A DNA stretch of 64,000 nucleotides from Oryza sativa Japonica Group (lineage: Eukaryota; Streptophyta; Magnoliopsida; Poales; Poaceae). The position numbers were made by a program, and so were the translations under genes. Below the pieces are notes generated by a model. That model was not told where the DNA came from and did no database searches. It saw only the letters and a list, made by a program, of their open reading frames with translations. Position 1 is the first letter of the stretch; the number at the start of each line of letters is the position of its first letter. This document shows, piece by piece, positions 1 through 12,820 of the stretch. The stretch lies in NCBI RefSeq assembly GCF_034140825.1, contig NC_089038.1, forward strand, positions 20,449,501 through 20,513,500, in the 5' to 3' direction.

Positions 1-1040
1 ACCTTTGCATAAAGAAGTCATGGCCTGGGGCTTTCCGGACACTTTATGGAGACAAGGACAGATATGAAACCACATACTTCAAGCCATTTGCTGGCTATTA
101 CTTCTCCGGTGATGGTTGCAGCAGGTAACTCAATCAAATAGTTCTTCAATGAGTGGAATATACAGCTTTGCAGAATTACCGGATGTTTACACACTGGCAA
201 ATGTAATTTGAATGCCAGGGACAAAGATGGATACCATTTTCTGACTGGACGGGTTGACGATGTTATCAATGTCAGGTAATTCAGCAACCTATTCTATTCA
301 TGCTTATTCTTGATTTCAATTCAATGCTTAGTTTTCTCAGAAAAAAAAATCAAGCTATAAGTAATTGACCCTTCTCTGAAAAAAATCATAGCGGCCACCG
401 GATTGGGACAGCAGAGGTTGAGTCTGCTCTGGTTTCACATCCAAAATGCGCCGAGGCCGCTGTTGTTGGAATTGACCATGAGGTTCATCCCTATACCTAC
501 ATCTTGCTCCTTTGTGTTGGCTCCATGTTTCTGCACCCTCTCCCCTAGTTCCACGAAAAACCAGGTCTTAAATCAGCAATGCCCGTTTCAGGTTAAAGGC
601 CAGGGAATTTACGCTTTCGTGACATTGGTGGACGGTGTTCCTTACAGCGATGAGCTACGGAAAAGCCTCGTTATGACTGTTCGCAGCCAGGTATTTTCTT
701 CAGACTTTACACTGATGGTGATACAGTGTTGTTCTCCTGCTGCATTGCTCTCAGCCGTTTTCCCCGTGGAAGACGCGCACACGTCAACTACTGTTTTCAA
801 CTGTGGAGTTTTCACCTGATGATGCATAATACCTTCACTTGTTTCTTGTGGCAGATTGGGGCGTTCGCGGCGCCGGACAAGATCCACTGGGCGCCGGGGC
901 TCCCGAAGACGCGGAGCGGCAAGATCATGCGGAGGATCCTGCGGAAGATCGCGTCCAGGCAGCTGGACGAGCTCGGCGACACCAGCACGCTCGCCGAACC
1001 AGGCGTCGTCGACCAGCTCATCGCGCTCGCCGATAGCTAG
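1..1040 (+). CDS. ACS: Acetyl-CoA synthetase, C-terminal part (5' end outside window)
   Basis: Ligates acetate to CoA with ATP through an acetyl-adenylate; plant enzymes are usually plastidic. Five exons are visible: 1-124, 219-275, 392-482, 592-690 and 855-1040, all with GT-AG introns and consistent phases, giving 184 C-terminal residues and a TAG stop at 1038-1040. The reading includes GYYFSGDG, the hinge-region motif [14 protein letters not shown] that marks the start of the mobile C-terminal domain, and the terminal [11 protein letters not shown] motif. The lysine in SGK is the residue acylated and used for catalysis in this adenylate-forming family. The N-terminal adenylation domain lies upstream of the window. 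The gene is convergent with the next one. Family assignment is very secure; which rice paralogue it is comes from memory only. Confidence 0.95.
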
Positions 1041-2494
1041 CTTTAGCTAAAGCCACCGTCGTCTCGTCGCGCGCGAGGAACCTCTGCTCGGCCGAGAGTC
1101 TCATTTTCGTTATGAGCAAGATTACATTCTTATTCCATCAAAAAAAATATGAATGATTTTTTTATGTGTCAGAAAAAATGGACTTTTTTATGTGCTGCCG
1201 CGGCTTACGATCGGTGTAAATGGTGTATCACAGCACATATTAGAGAAGTATACTTGTGTACAATTGTATGCGTTTGACATTTTGTACAAGTCAGTAATTC
1301 CAGGCCGTAAAGGCTACGCATACTACCCCCGTCCTAAGGTAGTTACCACCCCATCCTAAAATAAAACATAAGGGATTTTAATTGGGTAGTAAATAGGTAA
1401 AATCTCTTATATTTCAACACGAAGGTAACAGTAAAATTAGTAACAGAGATATTTGTGAGTTAATTTTGGCCCAAACTAGCCAACTGGACTTTTTTTATGT
1501 TGGGCTACTATTCGGCTAGCATTTGCCTTGACTGAAACGAGGATTCATACTTTCATAGCCCACACGTCCTGGACCAAAATATCGCCCTCATCAATTAAAG
1601 GCTGAATGTTTTTTTTTTCTAAAAAAAAAACTGCAGAAGCTCCCTGGCCCTGTTTCTTTCAGCTTTGGGATTATTAATCCAGATTATTGAGAGTAAGCTG
1701 AAAGAAACAGAAAAATTATTAAAGTAGCTTATTATAATCCGATAAGCTCATTTAGGTGAGCCTTTTCCAGATTATTGGGTGAAAAATTACCCACCATGCC
1801 ATCCCACTCCCTCTTTAGACTTGCAAATCCAATAATCTAGGAAAGAAACAGCTAACCGCTTATTCTACTACAGATTATAACAATCTAGCTTATAGTAATC
1901 TAACTTAATAATCTAGATTATAATAATCCAAAGCTGAAAGAAACAGGGCCATAGTCAATAAACAGATTTTATCCTGACTAAAAAGTCTTACTCCGTTGAC
2001 TTTATTCAGTCAAAATTTTAAAACTTTAACCATTAATAACTCTTAAAAAACATAAAATTATAAAATATTAGTATGTTTTAATAGAAAAATAGTTGTCAAA
2101 ATTGTATAACAAAGACCGATAAAAATCAGCATTGTTTTACATATTTAAATATGGAGGTAGTGTCATGCAGCTCTTCATATTTAAACTGTGCAGCTGAAAA
2201 TTTTTTCTGTACTATATATTTCTTTTAGATCGTATTGTCATGATATACACAGGCTCGTTGTTTACCATATACAAAGAGCTCTCAGAGAGAACGAATCTGT
2301 GCAACAATAACTAAGCCTGTAGCAAAACTAGGCCTGCACATGTCTCGTTTGTCTCTGTCCAAATAGTGTCCTAAATACGCCTCTATACGTGCCTTCTAGG
2401 CTTCTAGCTGCTGCATCCATGGATCATGCCCCAACTCCGATTAACCTCAACTGCGCAAAATGGAGCCAGCCAGGTAGCCGTGTTAGAAGAGATG
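1041..2494. other. Convergent intergenic region with MITE and MITE remnants
   Basis: Holds the 3' untranslated regions of two convergent genes, one complete MITE (1646-1950), and AT-rich DNA around 1985-2110 that resembles a decayed Stowaway-like element. I see no coding sequence. Confidence 0.6.
1646..1950. mobile_element. MITE with long terminal inverted repeats, 305 bp
   Basis: The left end GGCCCTGTTTCTTTCAGCTT is repeated in inverse orientation at the right end (AAGCTGAAAGAAACAGGGCC), and the inverted similarity continues inward through runs of ATTATTAATCC/GGATTATTATAAT type. The interior also contains partial internal copies of the same motif. The termini look like a PIF/Harbinger (Tourist-like) MITE, but I could not identify a clear target-site duplication, so the superfamily is an inference. 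Confidence 0.8.
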
Positions 2495-5400
2495 TTATTT
2501 TGCAGTGAAATCTATCTGGAAAATGATGTTCATCGTCAGTGTTGCAGCAAAACTTACAAGGTTGTTCTTGGGCTCCCTCCAGTAGAAGCCGTGGATGAAG
2601 ATGGGCAGGATGTTGCACGCGATCAGGACGTAGATCATGAGCGCGTGCGTCCCCATCCACTCCATGACGGCGGTCGGCCGCCGGTGGCCGTACATGTCGA
2701 CCAGCGCGTAGATTCCGGCGAACAGGAGGCCCGCGGCGCCGGCGGTGGCGAGGGCGTAGCTCACGGTGTACAGTGGCTTGTTCATATGCATTCCTGGAGA
2801 GGTTCATCAGCATAACGGTCAGTTCAAACGCTCCTGATGATTAGGAATGAAATGTTGAAGATTACAATGTATTACTTACCAAAGAAGTCCAATGAGAACG
2901 CAAGGATTAGCATGCTGAAGGAGGGGATTAGCCATTTCATGATTCTCTCCTTGTGTTTCTGCAAATCGATTCAGAACAGAGAGAAGTTCAGAGTATTTTC
3001 AATGTGGACTGCAAAATCAAACGCTCATCAATCTGACATATCAGCGAACTACTGTACCTGGAAATGTACGATTACATGCCCGTATTGTAGACCAATCAAG
3101 CAGGTGACGATAGCCATCACAGAGCTGATACGAGAATCAAGAAAGAACAGTGAGAATTTAGCAAAGTTTGCAAAGGAAATGTTGTACTGTTGTAGCCTGA
3201 AAGATAGTTAAAGACAGATTTATTATGATGGCAAGGGTCCAGTGACCTGAGAAGCCCTTCAGGATCAAAAGGGGCCTGGCACCATGAAGGAGCATCAGGA
3301 CGAAGTGGTCCATTTTGTGGTGAATTTATACTGCATTGCTGTCAAAGGAGAGAGCAGTTGTTATTATGGACCGAATTTGTACATGAGGAAGAACACACAG
3401 ATTCAAGCTGTTGCTTTTCATTAGTACCTTTGATCGGGCGTAAACCGGTCGACAGTACAGATGTTGAATGCCCAAGATTTTGCGGTCTATCATGCCAACA
3501 GCATTGCAGCCTGGTCCAGTGTCGCCTCTTACGCTGCATTTCACCTGATAAAGATTTTGAATTTAAAATTCATCAGTTCCCATCCTTGTTAGTAGTAATT
3601 GATCCACTTGTACTGTATAAGATAAAGGTGGAGTGTCACTTACAAAGAAAGATTTCTCTGTGGAACCAGGAACGGATATCCGATACTCCCAGTCAGGAAC
3701 GTAGGTACCATACAAGAAGCCCATGTATGTGATCATGACGATCAGGCCAATGAACCTGGAAATACAAAAGTGGACGATATTTTAAGGTGAATAAGAGGAC
3801 TAATTTCTCATCAACGTGAAGAACAATAGCACAAAAAAATTAGACCGGTTTTGGTTTTTATACTCACAGTTGATAACGGTTTCTCTTTAGCAGATCAAAT
3901 CCAGAATCTACGTCATCATCTCCCTTGAGCCAAATTTCACATAGCGCGGTCACAATGTAAGCTATTGCAATTCTCTGCAACCACGAAGATACGTCATTAT
4001 ATACTATAATTTTTATTCTTGATGGAGAAAGTGTTGGTGGTATAAAATGGCGTGTGCCGTATACCTGTAGTATACCCATCAACCGTATTTTTTCCATATC
4101 AATTCCGAAAGTTAGACTACGAACACCATGAAAAAATCCACCTGCATAATATAGAAGCAAGAGAAAGTTAAATACATATTTTCCTACAATAATTGTAGCT
4201 AGTAGCTTTCATGAATTTCCTAACTGATACCTTGAAGAACAAGACCAACACAAAACAGCTTCAGTGCACGGAGAATTGCTTTTCTGGTTGCCTCCAATTT
4301 GTTTGGCACTCTCTGCACAACGTGACGCAATTAGGTTTCAGATAAGTGTCACTGGTACGGTGTTAGTTTCAGAAAGGAAGTTAAATATCACGATCTTAGC
4401 CTTGTCATCCTGTACCTTGTACGCTAGAGCTAGAGCGACTCCAACAATGAAAAGGAAAAAGGGCATGACGAAATCAGCCAGGGTTACACCGTCCCATGGC
4501 GAGTGATTAATTGCTGGAAGAAACGCGCCAGCATCGTCCACGAGGATCATAAGCTGCAGGGAGGAAAGCAACACTTAATCCTACTTATTTAAAAAATCTA
4601 TCTTTCCTACTACATTGTTGTCATGCAAAAGAACATCAGATTAAATGGTGTTGGCAACCTGGCGCAATCATTTTGACTTCAATATATGTATACAGAGCTT
4701 TTCAGTTGTACGAAAGATTATGATGAAAATAACTTTAAGATCGGTGGAAAATTTAGATTCGAGTTACTTATATTTCCAATGGTTATTAAAATATGTACGA
4801 TCCTTTTCAGAAAAAAAAAGTATTTAGGAAACACCCAGATGCTGCAACAATAAATCTGGCTAGACCCACTTGTTAGCTGCTACAGTACAAACTAGATCTG
4901 GTTATGCTATAAAAGCACAAAACAAAACCGAATAACCAGATATGAATCCACTGTCAATCTTTATAAATAGACTATAATATCGGTTCTTGCACTATTACCA
5001 TTCTAAAATATTGTCGATCTGATATATAAAACACTGACGGCCCATGGAAATATCTTAGGAAACGAAGGGAGAATACGATGCTAAACAACTTCACCAAAAT
5101 ATGGGTTTCTGTCTGGCATCAGATTCCATCTCAGTACATTTCACCTCAAAAGCCAAATATTCTAGCAATCAACTGGGAACACAGAAACTCGCCCCATGAT
5201 AAGCCTACCGGCATTTCGGGCATAAAAAGATGCACGCACGTTAGCCATTGCCCCTCGGCAACATCAACCACGGACACCTGAATCCCTTGCCGTTGGTTTC
5301 TGTTGTCTGGCCAGGCGACCATGGGTCCATGACACAAATGGACAGTTTCATACCAACCCCATAGAATTCATAATATGGTGGAAGCAGGAAGCAAGCACCA

Positions 5401-8400
5401 ACTATTGTAACATAGAAGTTACTTGCAAGAGTGTAAAACCAGGTTTGCTAAGATGAGGATTGGTCGGAAAATGGTCCATCGTAAAGAGTTATCTATTGAT
5501 CTCTTCCTCACCTAAAAAAGCAAAACTGATCTCTTCACCAATCTACAATTTAGTTTACATTGCCAAAATACAGCAGCAACATACTAAATTTCCATCTAGC
5601 TAGTGCTAGGTAGTAAAAGCCACAGTAGGTGGAGAGACCATGAATCACCAAAGTTTTACAGCGACGGGAACCTACCGTTCCCATGCCTAGTACCGTGGCC
5701 TCACCTCATTAACACATTAACAGTTTTTAACACTCAAACACCCGGCCTGTCACCTATCACCTACTGTAGTGGTGGAGTAGAAGAAAGCATAGTGGGGCCC
5801 AGGCACCGATCAACGTTCGTGCAATATACCTCCTCTCATTGGCACATGTGTCACTGTGATCCGTAAGCTAGCTCTGATCCTAATGAACTTCTTTTGATTA
5901 TGCAGGTATAGGCCATTAGTATTAAGTTGGTCTCATACTCTCATGGCTTTCGGATAGATTGGATTTTGCATTGCTGGATATTCCGGGACAAGCTAAGGTG
6001 TGGTTGGTGCAGATTGGCTAGAGCTTAGCTAAAGGCCAGCCTGATCACATGGAAGTATTATGTATATACGTGTGGTACCTCTTCATGTAGTACATGGCTA
6101 TCATTTTCAGTACCACTGGACAGGATTGTTCCGGGAGGAATTGGTACACACACGTCTAGTTGGGGTGTGAACATATGGTGCATTAGGATTTAGGGCCAGC
6201 TACTGCTACGTGAGGCAGAGATCTAGCTCCTTTAAAGATGACATCCATGATCCATTTGTGCTGCTCCATCCATACTGCTAGCTAGCTATATCTATCAGGC
6301 TTATCGGTTACTACTTTTCTGTGTCTGTCGTTCATTACTTTTGCAACAGGGCACCCTAAACTACGAACTGTTCTAATTTCTGTGTTTAGGGATGTTCTTT
6401 TTTTTCTCAGCAGTAATCGATGGAATGACATCAGAAAGGTCGCTCACCTTTCGTGTGCCAATCTAAAATAAAAAAGTCTTCAAGGTTCAGACTCAGTGGA
6501 TCTTGACTCTGCATCCTGGTAGGTCATATCCTCGGGTACTCAAAATGCCGGAGACCATATCAAGATTTTAAAAGAACTTCCGTGGCGGTCATCGCGTCCA
6601 CCGGTCGTGCGGTTCAGTGGTTGTACCGAGTTTGCCTGAATCCGACATTGCACTTGTTTTAGTCTCCACTATTCTCTCCCTCAAAATCGCACTTAAGTTT
6701 CTCTAGCTAGTAGCTAGTAGCTGACGAGAAGGCAACCAGGGCAAGTGGACAAAACCGAATTAAGCAGCGAAAGAAACTAGGATTGGTCGCGTCACGGTCA
6801 GCGGGATGGTGCGACCCTGGAAAGAACGGAAAACCGGACGTGTTAGCCCACACGATCTATACAGTACATGGTAGGGACGGGCGGGCATGGTTTGTGTGCG
6901 CGTCTTGGCGTTGGTGACGGTGAGAGACGTACTAGTTCGCCGCCCACACGTACACCAAAGATGGCGGCGAGAGCCAGCGAGATTATTACGCAACGCAGCC
7001 CCGGTTCCTGCAATTTGACGCGGTTAGTCCGTGTGCGGCGCGCGTACAGGCGGCTGCTATGCGGAGCCACAGCCGTCGGCGTCGCGTGCCACGGAAGGTG
7101 GTGACGAGCACGCAGGGAAAACGGCACCAAAGAAAGCCAGAAAAAGGAGCTCGAGGTGACGAGATGTGTGGCACAGTACCACGGAGCAGAGAGGCGCGAG
7201 AAAAAGTGCTCGGGAAACATGTGTGGGTGTGGCGTGGAGCAGCAGGCGCACCCGGCCCGCCCGCGCCGGTGGTGCACTGGTGCGACGGGTGGATGGAACC
7301 AACCGATCCGCCACCCCGCGCCCCCGCGCGCGCGAGCGCGCATATGCACCGGGCGGGCCGTTTGCCGTGGCAGCAGGGGGTCCAACCGGTGAAGCACGCG
7401 GCGCGCCGCGCGCCGGTGAGGTGAATTGGTGATTGGGACTTGGGAGTGGGCACCGACCGACCGACCGCGCGTCGAAGGAAAGCAGAGGAGAATAGGAGAC
7501 GACGAGATCGATCGATCGATCGATCCCACGCCGCGGCGGGCAGGGCGGGGAGGGTGGCACATGGCAAAAAGGCGCCGGCCGTCGCATGGGCTTGTCTTGA
7601 CGCGGAGAGGCCAACCGCCGACGCGGACGCTGCAGAGGATAATGGATCGATGCCCGGTGATGAGATTCCGCGCAGGTGGTGCGCCCGGCCTTCTGATCAA
7701 CATTCTTGCTCTTTTTCTGTCACTCGGCTCGTCACCACGGTGTCCGGAAAATGTGGCTTCCTCTGGTTCTTGAATTGCCCCGTGTAAGAAAAAGGTTTTA
7801 GGACAAAAGGTGGGTATCTGGTTATGGGCTAATGTGTACTACCACTCACTAAGTTAGGCTCATTTCCTATTGACTCTACAAATCTACAATAGCTTGCTAA
7901 TTTTGAATTTTAAAATTAAACAATAGTAAGATTGAAAAGTGGGGGTTCAGAATGTCATATACTTATTAAATTTTTACAAAAATTAAAAGACACCATGACA
8001 ATAAAAATTAAAGAGTTTGTAATATCTCCAATGGCATATTTGTATTTAACACAAAATCCTAATATGATTAAGAGCCATGACAGAATAACTCACCTAATCA
8101 ATGGTCAAATATTTCTAGTTAGTGACATGGGAGCTTTAGGGTACCTAATTAGTGTAGAAGATATATCTTCAACTTTTAAGTATGTCTACCTTTTCTACGA
8201 GCACTTGAACCAAGTTTTTGGATATAATGGTTTTTGTTTCTCATTGTAGGAGAATATATTTCTACCATCAGAAGTTCTATTGATTATTTGATTACTCGTG
8301 TTGTTAGCTGCATCAGACCGTACGTGATATCTTTTTCTAAGTGCCAACTATAGAGGGTACATGCGCTCCGCTCATCTACTTATCTAAATATATTTACAGG

Positions 8401-9767
8401 TGAGCTATACTTGACATTACCCACTTATCTATCAAACTAATGGAGGTTTGAAAGCAACAGAAACTGAACATATTAGTGCACGAAATCTGCCGTGCAGTTC
8501 GAGTCCAATAGCTGGAGAAATTCCGTACGATGGTAGGCAGGGCATTTTCCTACTGTGATCGAGGGGCCACGAGCACCGACGATTCTAGCCACATCTCAGG
8601 AGCAATCACTCCTCAGAATCTGACAGGCCAGGCCGGTGATTGTTAATTCACGTCAGTTCTAAATAACTATATCTTGCATAGCATCAAGATGTGCCGCGAC
8701 TAAAAATTGATGATCTATGCTTCCACAGCTCTACTATAATGGCTACAGTTGCTGCTAACTTGCTACTCTCTCCGTCAGTGCAACCATAAGTTTCCGCGCT
8801 CAATTTTAATCGTTCGTTTTATTTAATTTTTTTATAATTAGTATTTTTGTTGTTACAAGATAATAAAATATAAATAGTACTTTACTCATGACTTATATTT
8901 TTAAATTTTTTTAAAATTTTTTTAAATAAAACGAACGGTTAAAGTTGTGCGTGAAAAACAGAGGGCATTTTGCTGTTTGGACAAGATAATAAGTGGCTAG
9001 AGAATACAGATGTTGTGTGTGACAGCATGAAGAGAAAGACGCAACCTATCATGTCGGCCCGTACAGGCATCGCTGGATGCGCTAAATATTCCCTGATAAA
9101 GCTAAAGTTTGAGCTGTTGGGTTAGTTTAAGCAGCTCTGCTCTCTTTTGGTTACTGTGGTTCAAGTACAAACAAAAAGGGAAAGGGAAGGGAAGAGAAGT
9201 GTGGTCGCTGCTGCTAAGCCACTGCCATGCATCATGAGTCCATGAGTCATGGAGCGTGTTTGGTTGGCACCAAAGACCACACCACATGATCGATACACAT
9301 GCAGCAGGCACAGAGACCCACTCGGCAAGCAATCCGATTTGGTAGGTTGTTTGTCATATATCGTAAATTAAACAGGGCAATCAAGCAAGAAAGAGCCATA
9401 AAGATTTGCAGGAATAAACCGTAGAAATCTTTAAAGGACAGAATAATCGGAGGAAAAACATACCGGCGAAAAGAAAGAGATTTTTTTTAACAAAGTAAAA
9501 AAAGGGAGTGATTTCTGCGCGTACCAGTACGGTGATCCCTCGGAACACGTCGAGCGAGACGAGCCGCTGCCGCGCCGACGCCGGAGACGAAGGCGGAGAC
9601 GGCACCGGTGGTGGAGCGATGCCGCCGCCGCCGCCGCCGCCCTTTGGGTATACGGCGGCGCAGCGTCCGGCCTCCAGATCCAAGACGTGCCCCGCCGCGT
9701 CGTCCGTCCTGACGAGCTCGTACGAGCCCCCCATCGCCTCCGCCTCCGCCGCCCCTGCATTGCCCAT
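2495..9767 (-). CDS. Heparan-alpha-glucosaminide N-acetyltransferase-like membrane protein (HGSNAT/YeiB-like family)
   Basis: Eleven exons on the minus strand: 9525-9767, 4416-4553, 4231-4312, 4065-4141, 3868-3974, 3644-3755, 3428-3544, 3247-3338, 3058-3124, 2880-2958 and 2495-2793, giving 470 aa with all phases closing. The start MGNAGAAEAEAMGG is the first ATG of the frame. The N-terminal 70 residues are low-complexity and cytosolic-looking, with a glycine run and a proline-rich stretch, followed by RLVSLDVFRGITVL, the usual beginning of the first membrane segment in this family. NHSPWDGVTLADFVMPFFLF carries the conserved histidine that in human HGSNAT is the acetylated active-site residue. 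Further motifs are VKCSVRGDTGPGCNAVGMID, SPQNGP and APFDPEGLL, then several hydrophobic helices ending in a C-terminal membrane segment. Plants lack heparan sulfate, so the acceptor is unknown; a tonoplast or Golgi location is only a guess. Confidence 0.92.
6840..7770. other. Isolated GC-rich, CpG-rich island inside intron 1
   Basis: About 900 bp of strongly GC-rich sequence with many CpG steps and a short GATC tandem run near 7508-7525, flanked on both sides by AT-rich intron. Several overlapping open frames exist on both strands, as expected from GC content alone, and none reads as a known family. It resembles a rice promoter or first-exon region in composition. Alternatives are an internal promoter for a shorter HGSNAT-like transcript, a non-coding RNA start, or a captured fragment. 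Confidence 0.4.
8766..8967. mobile_element. Stowaway-like MITE remnant
   Basis: Begins after TA with CTCTCTCCGTC, has an AT-rich centre, and the inner arms read TTTTAATCGTTCGTTTTATT and AATAAAACGAACGGTTAAAG, which are inverse complements. The right terminus has decayed, so the right coordinate is approximate. A related half-element is at 27824-27940. Confidence 0.55.
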
Positions 9768-10300
9768 CGATCAATCAGTCCCAAGCCCCCGCCTCGCGGA
9801 GTAGCAAAACGGGCATAGCAACCGAAGCGGCAACAAGCGCGTGAACCCGCCGCGCCGATGCGGCACGCGACGCGCCCGCTCACCTGACCGCCCGCCCGCA
9901 ACAACGCCCGCAACAACGCAACCGCCTCGCCTCCTCTGTCTCTCGATCGGTGTCTCCCTCGCCTTCCGGTAATCCGCTCGATGGGAAGCGCGCCTCCCGC
10001 AACCGACGGCCACCGCGCGCCCCGCACCTGATCGATCGATCGATCGGTTTCGGGCGGGCGCGCGAGCGAGAGGTAGCAGACGAGACGAGGGAGCGTTCGG
10101 CGCGCGGGCGGGGCCGGGGTATATGTAACGTCGCAGCGCGCGCGTGGCGCCTATCCGCAAATCCGTTTCGTCTCCAGTGTTTGTTTTTTTTTTCTCCTTT
10201 TTTCTCTCCTTGTTCCTGTCGTGGTGGATGGTACAGTACGTATATCACGTATATATACACATACACAGCTCGGACGCCGTCTCGGCGCTTCGATCACGAG
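9768..10300 (-). promoter_or_regulatory. Putative leader and promoter of the HGSNAT-like gene
   Basis: GC-rich sequence directly upstream of the ATG on the minus strand, with GATC repeats at about 10028-10043. On the minus strand a TATATATAC stretch (about 10249-10258) is the best TATA candidate and would imply a long leader; a second weaker candidate is near 10120. The assignment rests on position and composition only. Confidence 0.35.
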
Positions 10301-10369
10301 CCGACCTCGCCGTACACGGGGCGATCGATCGCCTCGCGGCCGTTGGATTGGCGAGTCAGTCTCGTCCCG

Positions 10370-10391
10370 CCCCCCCCCCCCCCCCCCCCCC
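10370..10391. repeat. Poly(C) tract of 22 bases
   Basis: An uninterrupted run of 22 cytosines in the upstream region of the HGSNAT-like gene. Its length is likely variable and prone to sequencing error. Confidence 0.9.
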
Positions 10392-10560
10392 TCCTCTCGC
10401 TTTCGCATGCAGATCGATGTGGTGCGTTCGTTGGACAATCGGAGGACCGACTCCGTCACAGGATATATGGAGATGGAGATGCTTTTCTGTCCGCGTCCAA
10501 CTCCTCTGTCCGTCTGCTGTACGGGCACGATATTTGTTCTTGTGCTCTAGCTGCAACTGC

Positions 10561-10629
10561 TTGCATTGGATCGATTCTTTTTGGGAGAATTCCCCAGCCT
10601 CTTTGCATTGGATCGATTCTTTTTGGGAG
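10561..10629. repeat. Short direct repeat, 27 bp twice at 42 bp period
   Basis: TTGCATTGGATCGATTCTTT followed by TTGGGAG occurs identically at 10561-10587 and 10603-10629, separated by 15 bp. Confidence 0.9.
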
Positions 10630-10997
10630 TGTCTTTTTTCGCTACTGCAAATTGCAGCGCGCTCAATCATATGAAGCATGGTAGTATACTGTATTACTGT
10701 GCTACTTGGCCTGCGGGGCCGTGGATCAAATCAGGTTATGAATCGCGAGACGCGAGATCTATCGTGGGAGGGTGTACCACCCGGCCAAAAAATATCGGAA
10801 CAGAACACATGGCGCCGAGACGAGATCCAATGTTTTGCCCATCATAGCGATCACGCGCCTTGATGCTTTAGAGCTATCGAGCCCTCTCTTTTGGGCCTTT
10901 TGGAGGCAGATCAATGAGAGGCCCAAGTGAGGGTTCTTCTCTATAACGCTTCATTTGTAGGCCTCCGTAAGCTCTTTGTTGGCCCGGATAACGAGTT

Positions 10998-11506
10998 CGG
11001 AATAAGCCTATTGTCCGTTTCTCATTTATTCCTCCTTATTGAATCGTCTCCTGCAACAGCAAAACTAGGTACAATACCTCCCTAATTTTTAAAAATCAGC
11101 ACAAATCGACTTCTTCGGTGGGTTGAAAAATAGTTTGCTAACATAGCAAGTTGACCGAGATTGACTTGCTGACTCAATAGGTGTGACCCACATGTCGGGG
11201 GTGGCGTCGGTTGGGCCTCATCATGCTGCACCGCACCACATGCAAGGCATCACGGCTGTTGGCTTAGTGACAAGAGTATGGAAGAGAGGAGAGTCGCTAA
11301 CATGTGGGTTCATCTGTTGGCTCAGCGAGTTACTTGTAGTCAATCTGCCACATCAATAAAAAAAACACTTCCCAAACTACCCAAAGAATCGATTTGCACT
11401 ATTTTTTAAAGATGTGTGAGATATTATACCTGATTTTATGGTTGAGAGAGTTGATTCAAACCATTCAATCAAGAAAAGAGATAAGAGACGCAAAATAGAC
11501 TTATTC
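10998..11506. mobile_element. Non-autonomous Mutator-like element, 509 bp, with 9-bp target duplication
   Basis: Flanked by the 9-bp direct repeat TAACGAGTT (10989-10997 and 11507-11515). The left end CGGAATAAGCC matches the inverse of the right end GACTTATTC, and similarity continues inward through phrases such as GCAAAACTAGGTA on the left and CCTGATTTTATGGTTGAGAG on the right. No transposase frame is present. The ends are related to those of the element at 21511-23775. Confidence 0.78.
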
Positions 11507-12224
11507 TAACGAGTTTTCTGCTCCATGAACAATGGATTCATGGAGCTTTGGAAAATGGGCCTTAAATGGTGTGGTAGGGTTGTGGGTTATACTGCTATAT
11601 CACTTATGGCCGGTCATCTACTTCCATTTCAATTCTCAATATCTATTCGGCTAAGAACAAAAAATCCATCTCATTTTATTAAGTAAGAACACTACTCAAC
11701 TGAGATTTTTTTTTTACAAACTCATGTACAAGGAGGTATACTTACCTCTATAAACATTCACACGTATTGACATATCCTGATTTAAATAGAACACACATAT
11801 TGCGATGCATGATATCTATATACGATATATGGACATTTGTACATACGAATTGCTTTAACACGATTTTCTTATGTTCATGTATCTATCATCTATTACATTA
11901 TATTTGAGTTATGTTAAACGGTGTGTTTGTATTGTGCATGCAAATGTGTGGATAGCGAGACATCGTATAGGTACGCTATTCTGCCAATTTCCATGTAACC
12001 AACACTAGGATTTGCCCATTTAAACCAACCGTTTTGTTAACCATTTTGGTTGGCATGCAAGCACATGTAAATAGTGCAACCAATTAGGAAATCGCCTCGT
12101 TGTGCCCGTTCTGTCACACGTCACTGTACCTAGACGTAAACTTGTAACCGAACAAATCGATCCGAGACACTGATCGGGCTGCCCAGACGCCACACCCATG
12201 GAAACGGTACTCTCCCAATACCAT

Positions 12225-12320
12225 GGCCCTGTTTAGCTCTAAAATTTTTTTTTCAAACTTTCAAATTTCCATCACATTAAACCTTTCGTGTACACACACA
12301 ACTTTCCTAACAGCCCATGC
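12225..12320. mobile_element. Truncated Tourist-like MITE (GGCC-TGTTTAG family)
   Basis: Starts GGCCCTGTTTAGCTCTAAAA and continues with the same sequence order as the full copies at 42775-42921 and 47601-47747, then loses similarity. The right end is approximate. Confidence 0.6.
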
Positions 12321-12499
12321 ACCGGTTAACCTTACGGACGCAGCCTGCGCCGTCCGTCCCCGATCGCACGGCCCCCGGGACGGCGCGAGGCAAAGCCATC
12401 CCCTCTTCCGTTCGGATAAAGCGCGCGCGTGGGCGTGGGCGTGGCCGCCCGACCGGAGAATACCCCCGCGGCGGAGGCGCACGCCAACGGTGGAATCCA

Positions 12500-12820
12500 A
12501 GCCAGAAAATCCCTTTCTTCTCCCGCTCTGCCTCCACCCCCGCATCTCTCTCCCTCCGCCGTGCCGGTTCCCCCTCCCTCCCCCTCCTTCCTTGCGTGCC
12601 GCCTCCACTTCCACTGTTCTTCCATCCACCCCACCCCACACCACCTTCTCACACCCGATTATTCTATTCCATTTCGCGAGCGAACCTTTACAGCCACAAC
12701 CTTGCGGCGGGTGTGAGAGAATCCGCCACATAATTGAAGCGGCTTCGGCTGCAGCGGCATCCGATCAATCATACACCGTGGGGGGAGTTGGGAGCGAGCT
12801 TCGCGGCGCGTGGTAGGGCG
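12500..12820 (+). promoter_or_regulatory. Pyrimidine-rich core promoter and leader of ClpD1
   Basis: CT-rich runs at about 12503-12620, typical of rice 'Y-patch' core promoters, precede the ClpD1 ATG at 12821. No clear TATA box is seen, so the transcription start is not fixed. Confidence 0.4.

Larger units (their letters stand above)
4554..9524 (-). other. Large first intron (about 5 kb) of the HGSNAT-like gene
   Basis: Donor GTACGC follows the codons for ITVL at the end of exon 1, and the acceptor TGCAG precedes CTTATGATC. Most of the intron is AT-rich with no exon I can support. It contains a GC-rich island (about 6840-7770) and one MITE-like element (about 8766-8967). Open frames in the island overlap in many frames on both strands and show no recognisable protein. 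Confidence 0.8.
10392..12820. other. Intergenic region upstream of ClpD1
   Basis: Divergent spacer between the HGSNAT-like gene and ClpD1. It contains a small Mutator-like element (10998-11506), a fragment of an abundant MITE (from 12225), and a pyrimidine-rich stretch just before ClpD1. I see no coding sequence. Confidence 0.6.

Noticed and set aside
6843-7703. A 286-codon minus-strand open frame and several overlapping frames
   Set aside because: The frames arise from high GC content in an intron island, overlap in all frames on both strands and show no recognisable protein or splice-supported structure.
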